In this document: positions 1 to 9,443 of the stretch, in pieces | Numbering within the stretch: position 1 is the first letter of the stretch | Layout of the letters: each line of letters starts with the position of its first letter | Assembly (NCBI GenBank): GCA_009836625.1 | Contig: VXVC01000004.1 | Coordinates: 310,001 to 374,000 of the forward strand | Direction of reading: 5' to 3' | DNA from: Holophagales bacterium | GTDB lineage: Bacteria; Acidobacteriota; Thermoanaerobaculia; Multivoradales; Multivoraceae | Length of the DNA stretch: 64,000 bases | The notes under the pieces: model-generated | Told to the model about the DNA's origin: nothing | The model's database searches: none | Seen by the model: the letters and a program-made list of their open reading frames with translations, nothing else | Made by a program: the position numbers and the translations under genes

Positions 1-936
1 CAGGGCGCGTTGCTGCGCAACCAGAGCGCGATGCCGAGGTACACCTTTCTCAAGACGTTCGTAGAGATCCTGAGTCAGAACCACCCGCGGCGCCGCATCA
101 TCACCGAGGAGATGCTGGGAGACCTGGACCAGGACCGGATCTTCGCCGTCTACGAAGACCGGTTCCGGGACTTCTCCGACTTCACGTTCTTCCTCGCCGG
201 CAGTTTCGAACTCGACGCGATCGAACCTCTCGTCGAGACCTGGCTGGGCGGTCTCCCGTCGACTGGTCGCGAGGAAGCCTGGAGAGACGTCGGAGTGCGG
301 ACCCCCAAGGGTCGCATCGAGCGGACGGTGTACAAGGGACTGGAGGAGCAGAGCCAGGTAGCCCTGGTGTTCAACGGACCCTTCGAGCAGAGTCAGTTGA
401 ACCGCTACCGCCTGAATTCGATGGCCTCGTTGCTACGGGATCGCCTGCGAGAGCGCCTGCGGGAGGAACTCGGCGGCACTTACGGCGCGAACGTGTCCGG
501 TGGCGCCGACAGGATCCCGGTTCCAGAGTTCTCCGTGCAGATCGTCTTCGGCTGCGATCCGGCCCGTGTCGAGGAGATGCTCCAGGCGGTCGAGGAGGAG
601 ATCGAGCGTGTCCGGACCGAACTCGCCACGGACGAGGAAGTCGCCCAGATCCGGGAACAGCAGCGACGGGGCCGTGAAACGGCGAGGGAAACGAACGGGT
701 TCTGGCTGGGGGTGCTGCAGACCGTCTATCAGTTCGACGAGGATCCGCTCAGCATCCTGGCGTACGAGGAACTGTTCGAAGAACTCGACGCGGAGATGAT
801 CCGCGGCGCCGCGGTGGACTACCTCGGCGGCGACAATCGGGTCCAGGTGCTGCTGATGCCGGAGTCGGCGGAAGCGCAGGACGACAGCGACGGTGGAGAA
901 ACGGCCGAGCCGGCCCCGGCAAGGGAGGCAGCGTGA
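1..936 (+). CDS. M16 family metallopeptidase, C-terminal part (5' truncated)
   Basis: The reading frame is already open at base 1, so the N-terminal half lies outside the window. That half would normally carry the HxxEH zinc site. What remains is the second M16 domain. It contains RLREELGGTYGANVS, the characteristic segment of insulinase/PqqL-type proteases. The last 25 residues are an acidic, Ala/Pro-rich tail. Members of this family degrade peptides in the periplasm or at the envelope and often work as paired subunits. The stop overlaps the next start by 4 bases (GTGA), so the two genes are probably translationally coupled. Catalytic competence cannot be judged from this fragment. Confidence 0.85.
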   Translation, partial: QGALLRNQSAMPRYTFLKTFVEILSQNHPRRRIITEEMLGDLDQDRIFAVYEDRFRDFSDFTFFLAGSFELDAIEPLVETWLGGLPSTGREEAWRDVGVRTPKGRIERTVYKGLEEQSQVALVFNGPFEQSQLNRYRLNSMASLLRDRLRERLREELGGTYGANVSGGADRIPVPEFSVQIVFGCDPARVEEMLQAVEEEIERVRTELATDEEVAQIREQQRRGRETARETNGFWLGVLQTVYQFDEDPLSILAYEELFEELDAEMIRGAAVDYLGGDNRVQVLLMPESAEAQDDSDGGETAEPAPAREAA

Positions 937-2240
937 ACCGGACGAGAGTGAAACCGAGACGACCTCGAGGCCGACGCAGCGGCCGGCGACCGGCGGTCTG
1001 GTGCATCCTGCCGGTGCTGTTCGCGGCACAGGCGGCGAGCGGGGCGGACTGGCCGAACTGGCGCGGGCCCGCGCGAAACGGCTACAGCGAACACACCGGC
1101 TTGCCGCTCGAATGGTCGCATGACGGCAACGTCGAGCGGAACGTCCTTTGGAAGCTGGCGTTGCCGGACCGTTCGGGATCGACCCCGATCGTGGTCGGCG
1201 ACGTCGTGTTCCTGAACGTCGCCGAGGGCGACGATCTGTCGCTGTGGCGCGTCGACGCCGGTTCGGGGGACCTCGTGTGGCAACGAACGATCGGCGGCGG
1301 CAACCGATTCCAGCGCAAGCACAACATGTCGTCGCCGTCCCCGATCACCGACGGCGAGCGGGTCTGGGTACTGACGGGCACCGGCGCCCTGCAGGCCTAC
1401 GACTTCGACGGCAACCAGCTCTGGGCCCGGGAACTCGAACAGGACTACGGCGCCTTCGGCCTGAACCACGGCTACGGCTCATCCGCGCTGCTCTGGCGGG
1501 AGGTGCTCTACGTGCCGGTCCTTCACGGCATGAAGACGGACGATCCGTCCTACCTCCTGGCGATCGACTCGTCTTCCGGGGAGACGATCTGGAGACAGGA
1601 GCGGCCGACGGACGCCCGCATGGAGTCGCCTGACGCCTACATCACGCCGGCTCTCGTGGAGGTTGGCGACGGGCATGTCCTGGTGTTGAACGGCGGCGAC
1701 GTAGCCACCGGGCACGACCCGGAGAGCGGCCGCGAGCTATGGCGCGTGGAAGGCTTCAATCCAAGGGACAGCCCGATGTACCGGGTCGTTGCGTCGCCGG
1801 TTTCGGTGGGGGACCTGGTCTTCGTCCCCACCCGCGTCAATCCGATGAAGGCGTTGCGGCTCCGGGCCGGCGGCGAACCCGAACTCCTCTGGGAGACCGA
1901 CCGCGGTCCCGACGTGCCGACTCCCGCGACGGACGGCAAGACCCTCTACCTGCTCCGCGACAACGGTCTCCTGTCACGGCTGGACGCCAGAACCGGCGCG
2001 CCGGACTGGCAGAACCAGCGGCTCGAGCCGGGCACCTACAGCGCCTCGCTGCTGGTCGCCGACGGCAAGGTCTACGCGACCAGCGAGGACGGAGTGACGA
2101 CGGTGGTCCGGGACGGCCCCGAGTTCGAGATCCTGGCGAAGAACCAGGTCCAGGGCTTCACGCTGTCATCGCTTGGCGTGGCCGCGGGTCGGCTCTACCT
2201 GCGGACCGACAGCTTCCTCTACTGCATCGTCGAACCATAG
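933..2240 (+). CDS. PQQ-like beta-propeller repeat protein, exported
   Basis: This 435-residue protein starts at GTG, overlapping the upstream stop. It has an Arg-rich N-terminus, a hydrophobic signal segment around residues 24-38 (VWCILPVLFAAQAASGA), and then the motif DWPNWRGPARNG that is usual at the start of PQQ-binding-like propeller proteins. Repeated W-rich blades follow (for example LWRVDAGSGDLVWQR, LLAIDSSSGETIWRQ, RLDARTGAPDWQN). The fold resembles BamB and PQQ dehydrogenases, but no dehydrogenase active-site pattern is evident. It is probably a periplasmic scaffold or sugar/polymer-associated protein. The substrate is unknown. Confidence 0.85.
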   Translation: MNRTRVKPRRPRGRRSGRRPAVWCILPVLFAAQAASGADWPNWRGPARNGYSEHTGLPLEWSHDGNVERNVLWKLALPDRSGSTPIVVGDVVFLNVAEGDDLSLWRVDAGSGDLVWQRTIGGGNRFQRKHNMSSPSPITDGERVWVLTGTGALQAYDFDGNQLWARELEQDYGAFGLNHGYGSSALLWREVLYVPVLHGMKTDDPSYLLAIDSSSGETIWRQERPTDARMESPDAYITPALVEVGDGHVLVLNGGDVATGHDPESGRELWRVEGFNPRDSPMYRVVASPVSVGDLVFVPTRVNPMKALRLRAGGEPELLWETDRGPDVPTPATDGKTLYLLRDNGLLSRLDARTGAPDWQNQRLEPGTYSASLLVADGKVYATSEDGVTTVVRDGPEFEILAKNQVQGFTLSSLGVAAGRLYLRTDSFLYCIVEP

Positions 2241-2264
2241 CGCCGAGGCCGGCGGCCGGCGAGT

Positions 2265-2270
2265 TATGAT
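2265..2270 (+). promoter_or_regulatory. candidate -10 box for TAXI/TRAP operon
   Basis: TATGAT lies 53 bases before the start codon at 2324, in the gap after the propeller gene. No clear -35 box was seen. A GAGGT ribosome binding site sits just before the ATG. Confidence 0.35.
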
Positions 2271-2323
2271 CGCCTGCCGCGCCCCCCTGGTGCGTCAGCT
2301 TTCCGTCACCGAGGTCCGCGCCG

Positions 2324-3310
2324 ATGAAGAACCGTCTGCTCATTCTCTTGCCCGCACTCGTCCTGCCGCTTGCCTGCGGCGCCGGCGATGGAGCGGACGG
2401 CGGCTCCGTCAACCCGCAGTTCCTGAGCATGGGCACGGCGCCGGTCGGTGGCGCCTTTCCGGTCGTCGGCGGCGCGATCGCGGAGGTGCTGAACGACAAC
2501 CGCGGGGAGAACAACTGGAGGGTTCAGCCGCGCGGGACGAAGGGGTCGCAGGAGAACATCCGCCGGCTCGCGCGCGGCGAGCTGGAACTCGCGATGTCCA
2601 ACTCGGCGATCAGCTACTTCGCGGTTCTCGGGGAATCGGGCTGGGAGCAGAGTTACGAGATCCGCGCGGTCGCCACGCTGGCGCCGAACATCGCGACCTT
2701 CATCGCCAAGGCCGACTCCGGGCTGACCTCGCTGGGGGACCTCGCCGGGAAGCGGGCGATGGTCGGCGTGGCCGGCGCGGGCTTCGAGATGTTCGTCGAA
2801 CCGCTTCTCGCCGCCCACGGTGTGACGTACGACGACTTCACGCAGGTCTACGGCACCCAGAGCGGGGCGGTCGACATGCTGGGAGACGGCACGATCGACG
2901 CCGCCTTCCTCGGCGGCGCGGTGCCGACCGGCTCGGTGACCCAGGCCAGCAGCACCCACGACATCGTCTTCCTGCCGTTCGACGAGGACAAGCGGCAGCA
3001 GCTCGCGCGTGACTATCCCTTCTTCCAGCTCGCCACGATTCCGGCCGACGCCTACTCCGACCTCACCGAGGACTATCCCGGCCTCAACGTCGGCTCGATG
3101 CATCTGATCACCTACGCCGACGCGGACGAGGAACTGGTCTACCAGATCACGAGGACGATCTGGGAGAACCGTCAGGCAATTGCCGAGAAGCACCCCGCCG
3201 GCCGCGCGATCAACGAGGCGAACGTCGCTCGCGACACCGGCACGCCGTTCCACGCGGGGGCGGAGCGTTTCTACCGCGAGATCGGCATCTGGCCCGAAGC
3301 GGGCGGTTGA
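2324..3310 (+). CDS. TRAP transporter solute receptor, TAXI family (lipoprotein)
   Basis: A 328-residue extracytoplasmic binding protein with a short signal peptide ending in a lipobox (LPLAC, Cys18). The segment SMGTAPVGGAFPVVGGAIAE and the conserved GELELAMSNSAIS region are typical of the TAXI family of TRAP receptors, which bind small carboxylates or amino acids such as glutamate. It is followed with overlap by its fused membrane permease, as is usual for TAXI systems. The ligand cannot be told from sequence. Confidence 0.9.
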   Translation: MKNRLLILLPALVLPLACGAGDGADGGSVNPQFLSMGTAPVGGAFPVVGGAIAEVLNDNRGENNWRVQPRGTKGSQENIRRLARGELELAMSNSAISYFAVLGESGWEQSYEIRAVATLAPNIATFIAKADSGLTSLGDLAGKRAMVGVAGAGFEMFVEPLLAAHGVTYDDFTQVYGTQSGAVDMLGDGTIDAAFLGGAVPTGSVTQASSTHDIVFLPFDEDKRQQLARDYPFFQLATIPADAYSDLTEDYPGLNVGSMHLITYADADEELVYQITRTIWENRQAIAEKHPAGRAINEANVARDTGTPFHAGAERFYREIGIWPEAGG

Positions 3311-5466
3311 ACGAGGCGACTGAGCGGGCGCGCCGGGGCCTGATCGCGGGACTCGGCGCCGCCCTCTGCTTCTTCGTTCTCTTCGAGGTCAACTTCGGGC
3401 TGCTGCTCCCGCAGTCGTCCCTGGCGGTGTTCGTCGGCGTCGGGCTGCTGCTCTGCTTTCTCGCGTTTCCGGTCCATCCCAGGCTCGGCTCGCAACAGTG
3501 GCTGCGCGGCCTGGACCTCGTGTTCGGTCTTCTGGCCGTGGCCGTCTGTGCCTACGTGGTCGTGCAGACGGAGCCGGCCTTCGAGCACCTGTGGTCGGGC
3601 GGGAGGTCGCTGGGCAACCGGGCCGGGATCGAGACGGGGGCGGACATCGGCCTCGGCCTGATCGGCCTTCTGCTGGTGCTGGAAGCCGCCCGCCGGAGCA
3701 TCGGCTGGATCGTCCCGGCCCTTGCCCTGGCCTTCGTCGCCCACACGCTCTACTGCTACTTCAGCCTCCGCAACGGTTGGGCTCTGCTGCCGGACTGGCT
3801 GTTCCCGCACGCCGGCCAGAACCCCCGCGACGTGGTCGGCACGACCTTCCTGCAGAGTCTGGGGGTCTTCGGTCCGGCGGCGTCGGTCATGTTCCGCTAC
3901 GTCTTCCTGTTCGTCGTCTTCGGGTCCTTCCTCGAGATGTCAGGAGCGACGCAGTTCATCATGCGCTTCGCCGAGCGGGTGTTCGGGACCAGGCCGGGCG
4001 GCCCGGCGAAGGTGGCGGTGCTGAGCAGTGGGCTGTTGGGGTCACTCTCCGGCAGCGCGGTGGCGAACGCGGTGACGACCGGCGCCTTCACCATCCCGAT
4101 GATGAGGAGCAACGGGTTCAGGCGCCACGTGGCGGCCGCGGTCGAGGCGGCGGCGGCCTCCGGGGGCGCCCTCGTGCCGCCGGTCATGGGCGCCGGCGCC
4201 TACATGATGCTCGAGATCGTCGAGCCCCAGGTCACGTTCCTGCAGATCGTGCAGGCGGCGCTGCTGCCCGCGATCCTGTTCTACCTATCGATCTTCCTGA
4301 TCGTGCACTTCTACTCGCGGCGGATCGGGACCCCGGAACGCCACGGCGAGCCGCCTCCGGTGCGGCGCTTCGACGCCCTCGTCTTCGTCGCCGGCCTGTC
4401 CACCCTGGTCCTGCTCCTGCTGCTCCGGTTTTCGCCGTTCCGGGCGGTGACCGGCGCCCTGATCGTGATTCTGGTGCTGGCGGTGCTGCGACCCGAGATC
4501 GACCTGCCCCGGAGGCTGCGCCACCTGGCCCTGGGCTGCTTCGGTGTCGTGGCCCTGCTGCACCAGTTGGTCTGGGCCGAACTCCCCGCGGATCCGTCGT
4601 TCCGGCAGATCTTCGAGTCCTGGCTCTCGTCCGGGATCGTGGCGATGTTCGGGTTGATGGCTTTCGGCCTCGTTCATCCGGTCTTCCGGCCGCACGTACT
4701 CGGCGCCCTGACCCGGGCCGCCCGCAACGGGATCCCTCTGGTCGCGGCGAGCGCCTGCGTCGGCGTCGTCATCGGCATCGTGCAGCAGACCGGCATCGCG
4801 GCGGACTTCTCGGCCGCGATCAAGGGCGTCGTGGCGACGAACCTGTTTCTCGCCCTCCTCGGCATCATGGTCACGTCGCTCGTGCTTGGCATGGGCGTGC
4901 CGTCGGTCGTTTGCTACCTGCTGATGGCGACCCTGATGGGCTCGCTGCTATCGGAACTCGGCGTCATTCCGCTGGCTGCCCACCTGTTCATCTTCTACTT
5001 CGGGATGATGTCCATGGTGACGCCGCCGGTCGCCCTCGCGGCCTACGCGGCGGCCAGCCTGGCCCAGGCGCCGGTCATGCCGACCGCACTGGCGGCGTTC
5101 CGCTTCGCCCTGGTCGGGTTCACCCTGCCCTTCATGTTCATCTACCGGCCCGCGCTGCTGATGATGGATGAAAGCGGGGCGAGTCTCTTCGCGTCCGGAG
5201 CAGCGGGACTGCCGCCTCTGGTGCTGGCGCTCGGGGCGGCCGTCGTCGGCATCGTGGCCCTGGCCTCCGGGATCGGCGGTTATCTGCGATCCGAACTCAC
5301 CCTGCCGCTGCGGGTCCTGATGCTGGTCGCGGCGGCCCTGCTTCTGGTTCCAGATTTGGGCGGCGCCACGATGGGGCTCGTCGTGAACGGCGTGGGCGCG
5401 CTCCTGTTCGCGGCGCTCTTCGTGTTGAACCGGCCCGAGCGCGTGGCGGCTAGTCCAGAAACGTGA
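3307..5466 (+). CDS. TRAP transporter fused permease (4TM/12TM)
   Basis: A 719-residue, highly hydrophobic protein. It starts at TTG overlapping the stop of the TAXI receptor (TTGA). The N-terminal third corresponds to the DctQ-like small subunit and the rest to the DctM-like large subunit. The conserved large-subunit stretches LLGSLSGSAVANAVTTGAF and GMGVPSVVCYLLMATLMG are present. Together with the preceding gene it forms a complete Na+/H+-driven importer. Its last 17 bases overlap the end of the convergent ligase gene on the opposite strand. Confidence 0.93.
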   Translation: MNEATERARRGLIAGLGAALCFFVLFEVNFGLLLPQSSLAVFVGVGLLLCFLAFPVHPRLGSQQWLRGLDLVFGLLAVAVCAYVVVQTEPAFEHLWSGGRSLGNRAGIETGADIGLGLIGLLLVLEAARRSIGWIVPALALAFVAHTLYCYFSLRNGWALLPDWLFPHAGQNPRDVVGTTFLQSLGVFGPAASVMFRYVFLFVVFGSFLEMSGATQFIMRFAERVFGTRPGGPAKVAVLSSGLLGSLSGSAVANAVTTGAFTIPMMRSNGFRRHVAAAVEAAAASGGALVPPVMGAGAYMMLEIVEPQVTFLQIVQAALLPAILFYLSIFLIVHFYSRRIGTPERHGEPPPVRRFDALVFVAGLSTLVLLLLLRFSPFRAVTGALIVILVLAVLRPEIDLPRRLRHLALGCFGVVALLHQLVWAELPADPSFRQIFESWLSSGIVAMFGLMAFGLVHPVFRPHVLGALTRAARNGIPLVAASACVGVVIGIVQQTGIAADFSAAIKGVVATNLFLALLGIMVTSLVLGMGVPSVVCYLLMATLMGSLLSELGVIPLAAHLFIFYFGMMSMVTPPVALAAYAAASLAQAPVMPTALAAFRFALVGFTLPFMFIYRPALLMMDESGASLFASGAAGLPPLVLALGAAVVGIVALASGIGGYLRSELTLPLRVLMLVAAALLLVPDLGGATMGLVVNGVGALLFAALFVLNRPERVAASPET

Positions 5467-6754
5467 AGCGGTTCGCCTTCAGTTCGTAGCGGGGGAGCGA
5501 GCCGGCGTCGGCGATCCGGACCGGGACCCGCAGGCTGAGCCGCTCCTCGAACAGGTCCTGGAGCCGGGACCTGAGACTTCCGGAGTCGGTGCCCGTCTCA
5601 GGTTCGACTTCCAATTCGACTTCGGCCATCTGGCGGCGTCGCCGCACGGTGGCGCTGTACTCGACGACTCCGCCGGCCTCGCGGACCAGGGAGTCGACGG
5701 CGCTCGGGTAGACGTTGATGCCCCGGACGATGAACATGTCGTCGGCCCGGGCCAGTACGCCCCCGTCCAGGTACATCGTCGGCCGGCCAGAGGGACAGCC
5801 GGCGGCGCAGAGGCGTCCGACATCCCCGGTGCGGTAGCGAACGACCGGACTGCCGATCCGGCCCAGGTTGGTCAGCACGAGCTCGCCCAGGGCCGGCTCG
5901 GCGGCATCGCTCACCGTGGGGTCGACCGGCTCGAGCGGCTCGCCAGTAGACGGATCGAACCATTCGACGATGAACTCCTCCTCCAGGATGTGCAGGCGTT
6001 CACCGACGCCGCAGGGGCAGCCCCAGGCGCCGACCTCGGTGGCGCCGGCGTGGTCGAAGACCATCGCCCCGTAGCCGTCGGCGAGCTGGCGTTTGACCGC
6101 TGGCACTCCGGCGCCGGGTTCGCCTCCGTGGATGGTCCGCGCGATGGAACTGCCGGTGAGGTCGAGGCCGAGCCGGTCGGCCGCATCGAGGAGGCGCAGT
6201 GCGTAGGTGGGAGTGGCCACGAGTGCCGTCGCCCCGTCGTCCAGCATCACCCGCAGACGCTGCTCCGTGCTCAGGTGACCGGCGGGCATGGCCAGACATC
6301 CGAGTTGCTGGGCGGCCTCGAACGCGGTCCAGAAGCCGACGAAGGGGCCGAACCCGAAGGCCACGAAGACCCGGTCGGCCGCCTCGACGCCGGCGCCCCG
6401 GTAGGTCTCGAGCCAGCAGTCGAGGAACCACTGCCAGCTCGCCGGCGTGTCGAGCCAGCGGAGCGGCTTGCCCGTCGTGCCGGACGTGCGGTGGACGCGG
6501 ACGTAGCGCTCGAGAGGGAAGGTGAGGTTCGTGCCCCAGGGTGCGTTCTCGTCCTGGTCCCGGGCGAGTTCCTCCTTCGTGGTGAAGGGCAGGTCGGCCA
6601 GGTCGTCGAGTGTGGGCGGTGACTCGAAGCCGGCTGCCTGCCACTTCGCCCGGTAGAACGGGTTGTGGCGGTGGACCTGTTCCGCCATGCGACCGAAGCG
6701 GTCGGCCTGTCGGGCCCTGAGGCGCTGGCGCGAGCGCGCCAGCCGGTCAGTCAA
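5450..6754 (-). CDS. phenylacetate-CoA ligase-like AMP-forming enzyme
   Basis: This 434-residue ANL-superfamily enzyme carries the phosphate-binding loop HRTSGTTGKPLRW (about residues 113-125), the YRTGDVG motif and the DMFIVRGINVYPSAV hinge region, all typical of PaaK-type ligases. It should activate an aromatic or fatty carboxylate to a CoA thioester through an adenylate. The start is TTG, overlapping the upstream gene by 8 bases (TTGACTGA), so the two minus-strand genes form an operon. The substrate is unknown. The length matches the PaaK family. Confidence 0.85.
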   Translation of the reverse strand: MTDRLARSRQRLRARQADRFGRMAEQVHRHNPFYRAKWQAAGFESPPTLDDLADLPFTTKEELARDQDENAPWGTNLTFPLERYVRVHRTSGTTGKPLRWLDTPASWQWFLDCWLETYRGAGVEAADRVFVAFGFGPFVGFWTAFEAAQQLGCLAMPAGHLSTEQRLRVMLDDGATALVATPTYALRLLDAADRLGLDLTGSSIARTIHGGEPGAGVPAVKRQLADGYGAMVFDHAGATEVGAWGCPCGVGERLHILEEEFIVEWFDPSTGEPLEPVDPTVSDAAEPALGELVLTNLGRIGSPVVRYRTGDVGRLCAAGCPSGRPTMYLDGGVLARADDMFIVRGINVYPSAVDSLVREAGGVVEYSATVRRRRQMAEVELEVEPETGTDSGSLRSRLQDLFEERLSLRVPVRIADAGSLPRYELKANRFTFLD

Positions 6755-7574
6755 TCGCCGGTTCCTCGGCCGGGCGGCTGACTTCGACCGCCGGTTGCAG
6801 CGGCTCGCCCGTTTCGTCGAACTCGTCGCGAAAACGCACCTCGATCCGGTAGTTGTCGGTGTCTTCTCCGAACTGCGAGAGCAGGAACGTGCGCACGAAG
6901 TCCGCCGTCCGGCGCCGCCCCAGCTCCCGAACCAGTGCGATGTTCTCGCCGGCGCGCGAGGCCAGGCGGTCCATGAGCTGGAGGCGAAGCTGCTCCAGCA
7001 CGGCGTCCTCGTCGCGCAGGACGGAGTCCGCCTGCACCCGGTACTCGATGGCCGACGCGTCGACCGCCGGCCGGTTCGCTCTGACGCCGGGCGCCAGCAC
7101 GTGGACGGTCGTTCCCTCGAGCGTCAAGGACCACTCGTCCTCGAGATCGAGGTAGTACGTGTAGCGCACCGGAACACGGGCTTCGACCATGACGTCCGGC
7201 AGCCTGAGCCGTCCCCACAGCAGACTGGCGGAGTCGGTGCGCTGGATCAACTCCGTCTGGTCGAGGGTGGCGAACTGGAGGAAGGCGTTTCCGGAGATCT
7301 CCGTGGCGTAACTCAGAAACGACGTCTGGACGGTGCCGGTGCTGAACGCCCGGGCGATCCGCTCAACGCCCTCGATCGCGTCCCGCGCGAGTTGACGGCC
7401 TTCCGACGCGACTTCCCGCGGGAGCATCGTCAGCCGGATGATGACGAAGCCGATCACGATCGCCAGGACCAGTCCGAGCATCAGCGTGACGAAGGCCAGC
7501 GGCCAGACGATCTGGCTGCGAGGCTTGCGCCCGACGGTGCGGACACCGCGTGGATTCTCAGGCGTCTCGGCCAT
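6747..7574 (-). CDS. single-pass membrane protein of unknown function (DUF4230-like layout)
   Basis: A 275-residue protein with a basic cytoplasmic N-terminus, one transmembrane helix at about residues 23-50, and an extracytoplasmic region. The outer region has an alternating strand pattern (LPDVMVEARVPVRYTYYLDL) followed by a long helix ending in RTFLLSQFGE. The organisation resembles DUF4230 proteins, but I do not recognise it with confidence. It is the first gene of a two-gene minus-strand unit with the ligase. It is divergent from the LLM oxidoreductase at 7664. Confidence 0.7.
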   Translation of the reverse strand: MAETPENPRGVRTVGRKPRSQIVWPLAFVTLMLGLVLAIVIGFVIIRLTMLPREVASEGRQLARDAIEGVERIARAFSTGTVQTSFLSYATEISGNAFLQFATLDQTELIQRTDSASLLWGRLRLPDVMVEARVPVRYTYYLDLEDEWSLTLEGTTVHVLAPGVRANRPAVDASAIEYRVQADSVLRDEDAVLEQLRLQLMDRLASRAGENIALVRELGRRRTADFVRTFLLSQFGEDTDNYRIEVRFRDEFDETGEPLQPAVEVSRPAEEPAID

Positions 7575-7600
7575 CGGCGTGCAGTCTATGTCCGACCTGC

Positions 7601-7606
7601 TAGCCT
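7601..7606 (+). promoter_or_regulatory. candidate -10 box for LLM oxidoreductase
   Basis: TAGCCT lies 57 bases before the ATG at 7664, within the 89-base divergent gap. A GAGGAG ribosome binding site is present near 7650. No good -35 was found. Confidence 0.3.
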
Positions 7607-7663
7607 CGCGCCCGTTTTCGCCTGAGGCAGCAGCTAGAGACCCAGCACGAGGAGAAACGGACC

Positions 7664-8704
7664 ATGGAACTAGGACTGCTCGCCGGCGCGTTCGGCAGCC
7701 AGATCACCATCGACATCGATCGCATCCGGCAGGCGGAGAGCGCCGGCTTCACGTCCGTCTGGACCGCGGAGGCGTACGGCTCCGACGCCGTGACCACGGC
7801 GTCCTGGATCCTGGCCCAGACGGAGAAGATCAAGGTCGGCACGGCGATCATGCAGATGCCGGCCCGGAGCCCGGCGATGACGGCGATGACCGCCATGACC
7901 CTGAACCAGCTCTCCGGCGGGCGTTTCCTGGTGGGCCTCGGTCCATCCGGCCCGCAGGTCATCGAAGGCTGGCACGGCGTCGCCTACGGCCGGCCGCTGA
8001 CGCGGACGAAGGAGTACATCCGGATCATGCGCAAGGTCTTCGCCCGCGAGGAGCCGGTCACCCATGAGGGCTACCACTACCAGTTGCCCTACCGCGGCGA
8101 GGACGGAACGGGTCTCGGCAAGCCGCTCAAGAGCATCCTGGCGCCGGACAGCTCCATTCCGATCTACACCGCCTCCATCAGCCCGAACGGGCTGGAGTGC
8201 AGCGCCGAGGTCGCGGACGGCGTTTTCCCGATCTGGATGAACCCCGAACGCTACGACCTGCTCGAGGACTCGCTGGAGCGCGGCTTCGCCAGGGCCGGCA
8301 ACGGCAAGAGCCTGGACGACTTCAAGGTCATGCCCTTCGTCACCGTCGTCATGGGCAACGACGTGGAGCAGTGCCGCACGCCGGTCAAGCAGAGCATGGC
8401 CCTGTACATCGGCGGCATGGGGGCGCGGGACAAGAACTTCTACAACGACTATGCCAGGCGTCTCGGCTATCCCGACGAGGCGAGGGCGATCCAGGACAAC
8501 TTCCTCGGCGGCAAGAAGAGCGAGGCGGTCGGCTCCGTGCCCGACGCCCTGGTCGACGACGTCGCCCTGGTCGGCCCCCGCGAACGGATCGTCGACCGGC
8601 TCGCGGCCTGGAAGGAGGCGGGGAACAACGGCCAGGTCGCGTCGCTGCTGCTGGGCTGCCGCCAGCCGGAGGCGCTGGAGGCGATCGCGGAGGCGGTCCT
8701 CTAG
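7664..8704 (+). CDS. LLM class F420-dependent oxidoreductase
   Basis: A 346-residue bacterial luciferase-like TIM-barrel protein. It starts MELGLLAGAFGSQ and contains the family signatures ESAGFTSVWTAEAYGSDA and LSGGRFLVGLGPSGPQVIEGWHG. These subfamilies use F420H2 rather than FMNH2. An F420 biosynthesis operon begins 12 bases downstream on the opposite strand, which supports that assignment. The reaction is a hydride transfer to or from an unknown small molecule. Confidence 0.88.
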   Translation: MELGLLAGAFGSQITIDIDRIRQAESAGFTSVWTAEAYGSDAVTTASWILAQTEKIKVGTAIMQMPARSPAMTAMTAMTLNQLSGGRFLVGLGPSGPQVIEGWHGVAYGRPLTRTKEYIRIMRKVFAREEPVTHEGYHYQLPYRGEDGTGLGKPLKSILAPDSSIPIYTASISPNGLECSAEVADGVFPIWMNPERYDLLEDSLERGFARAGNGKSLDDFKVMPFVTVVMGNDVEQCRTPVKQSMALYIGGMGARDKNFYNDYARRLGYPDEARAIQDNFLGGKKSEAVGSVPDALVDDVALVGPRERIVDRLAAWKEAGNNGQVASLLLGCRQPEALEAIAEAVL

Positions 8705-8716
8705 CGCTTCCGCCGC

Positions 8717-9406
8717 TCAGCCGGGCTTGCGGCCCACGACGACCGTGATCCCGACCTCGCTCCAGACGCACTCGGCGGCGAAGCCGGCCTGTGCAACGGC
8801 GAACACCTCTTCCTCCAGCGGGAAGTAGGTGTCCTCCTCCGACCACTCCTCGAAGTGTTCGAAAGCGCGCTGCTCGTCGATGCCGTGGCTCACCAGATGG
8901 TCGGCCCAGCCGCGCCAGGTGGCCTCCTGGGCGGTCAGCTCCCTGGGCATCGTGGCGTCGGCGTTGACGAAGACACCGCCGGGTTCGAGGGCCTCGAAGA
9001 CGCGCCCGTAGAGTTCCCGTTTTGCGTCCATCGCCGGAATGTGATGGAGGGAGAGCGACGCGGCGGCGCCCCGGCAGCGGGGAAGCGGTTCGAGGAAGGA
9101 GCCTTCCGTGAAGCGGGCGCGGTCGCCGAACCGGGCGAGGCGCGTGCGGGCCTGATTCAGCATCTCGGGATCGACGTCGATCAGCTCCATGACGGCGTCG
9201 CCGACGGTGTCGAGAATCGCCTCGGAGAGGGCGCCGGTGCCGGCACCCAGGTCGATGATCGGGCCCGGCGCTGCCGGTCGCAGTGCACGCGCGGCCTCGG
9301 CGAGCATCTCCTCGTAGCCGGGGATGAACCGGCGGATGGCCGTGTCGTACTCGTCGACGGCGATTCGCAGGTGGCGGCGAACGGAGTGGGAAGACGCTTC
9401 CTTCAT
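8717..9406 (-). CDS. class I SAM-dependent methyltransferase
   Basis: A 229-residue Rossmann methyltransferase. The SAM motif I is IIDLGAGTGALSEAIL (about residues 50-65), the acidic strand end is LIDVDPEML, and the post-motif segment is ASLSLHHIPA. It is the last gene of the minus-strand F420 operon, 37 bases after fbiC. Methylation is not a known step of F420 synthesis, so this is either a user or modifier of F420 chemistry or an unrelated passenger. The substrate is unknown. Confidence 0.85.
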   Translation of the reverse strand: MKEASSHSVRRHLRIAVDEYDTAIRRFIPGYEEMLAEAARALRPAAPGPIIDLGAGTGALSEAILDTVGDAVMELIDVDPEMLNQARTRLARFGDRARFTEGSFLEPLPRCRGAAASLSLHHIPAMDAKRELYGRVFEALEPGGVFVNADATMPRELTAQEATWRGWADHLVSHGIDEQRAFEHFEEWSEEDTYFPLEEEVFAVAQAGFAAECVWSEVGITVVVGRKPG

Positions 9407-9443
9407 GCGCCGCTGAGGCCGGGGATGGCGCCGGGTGGCTGGG

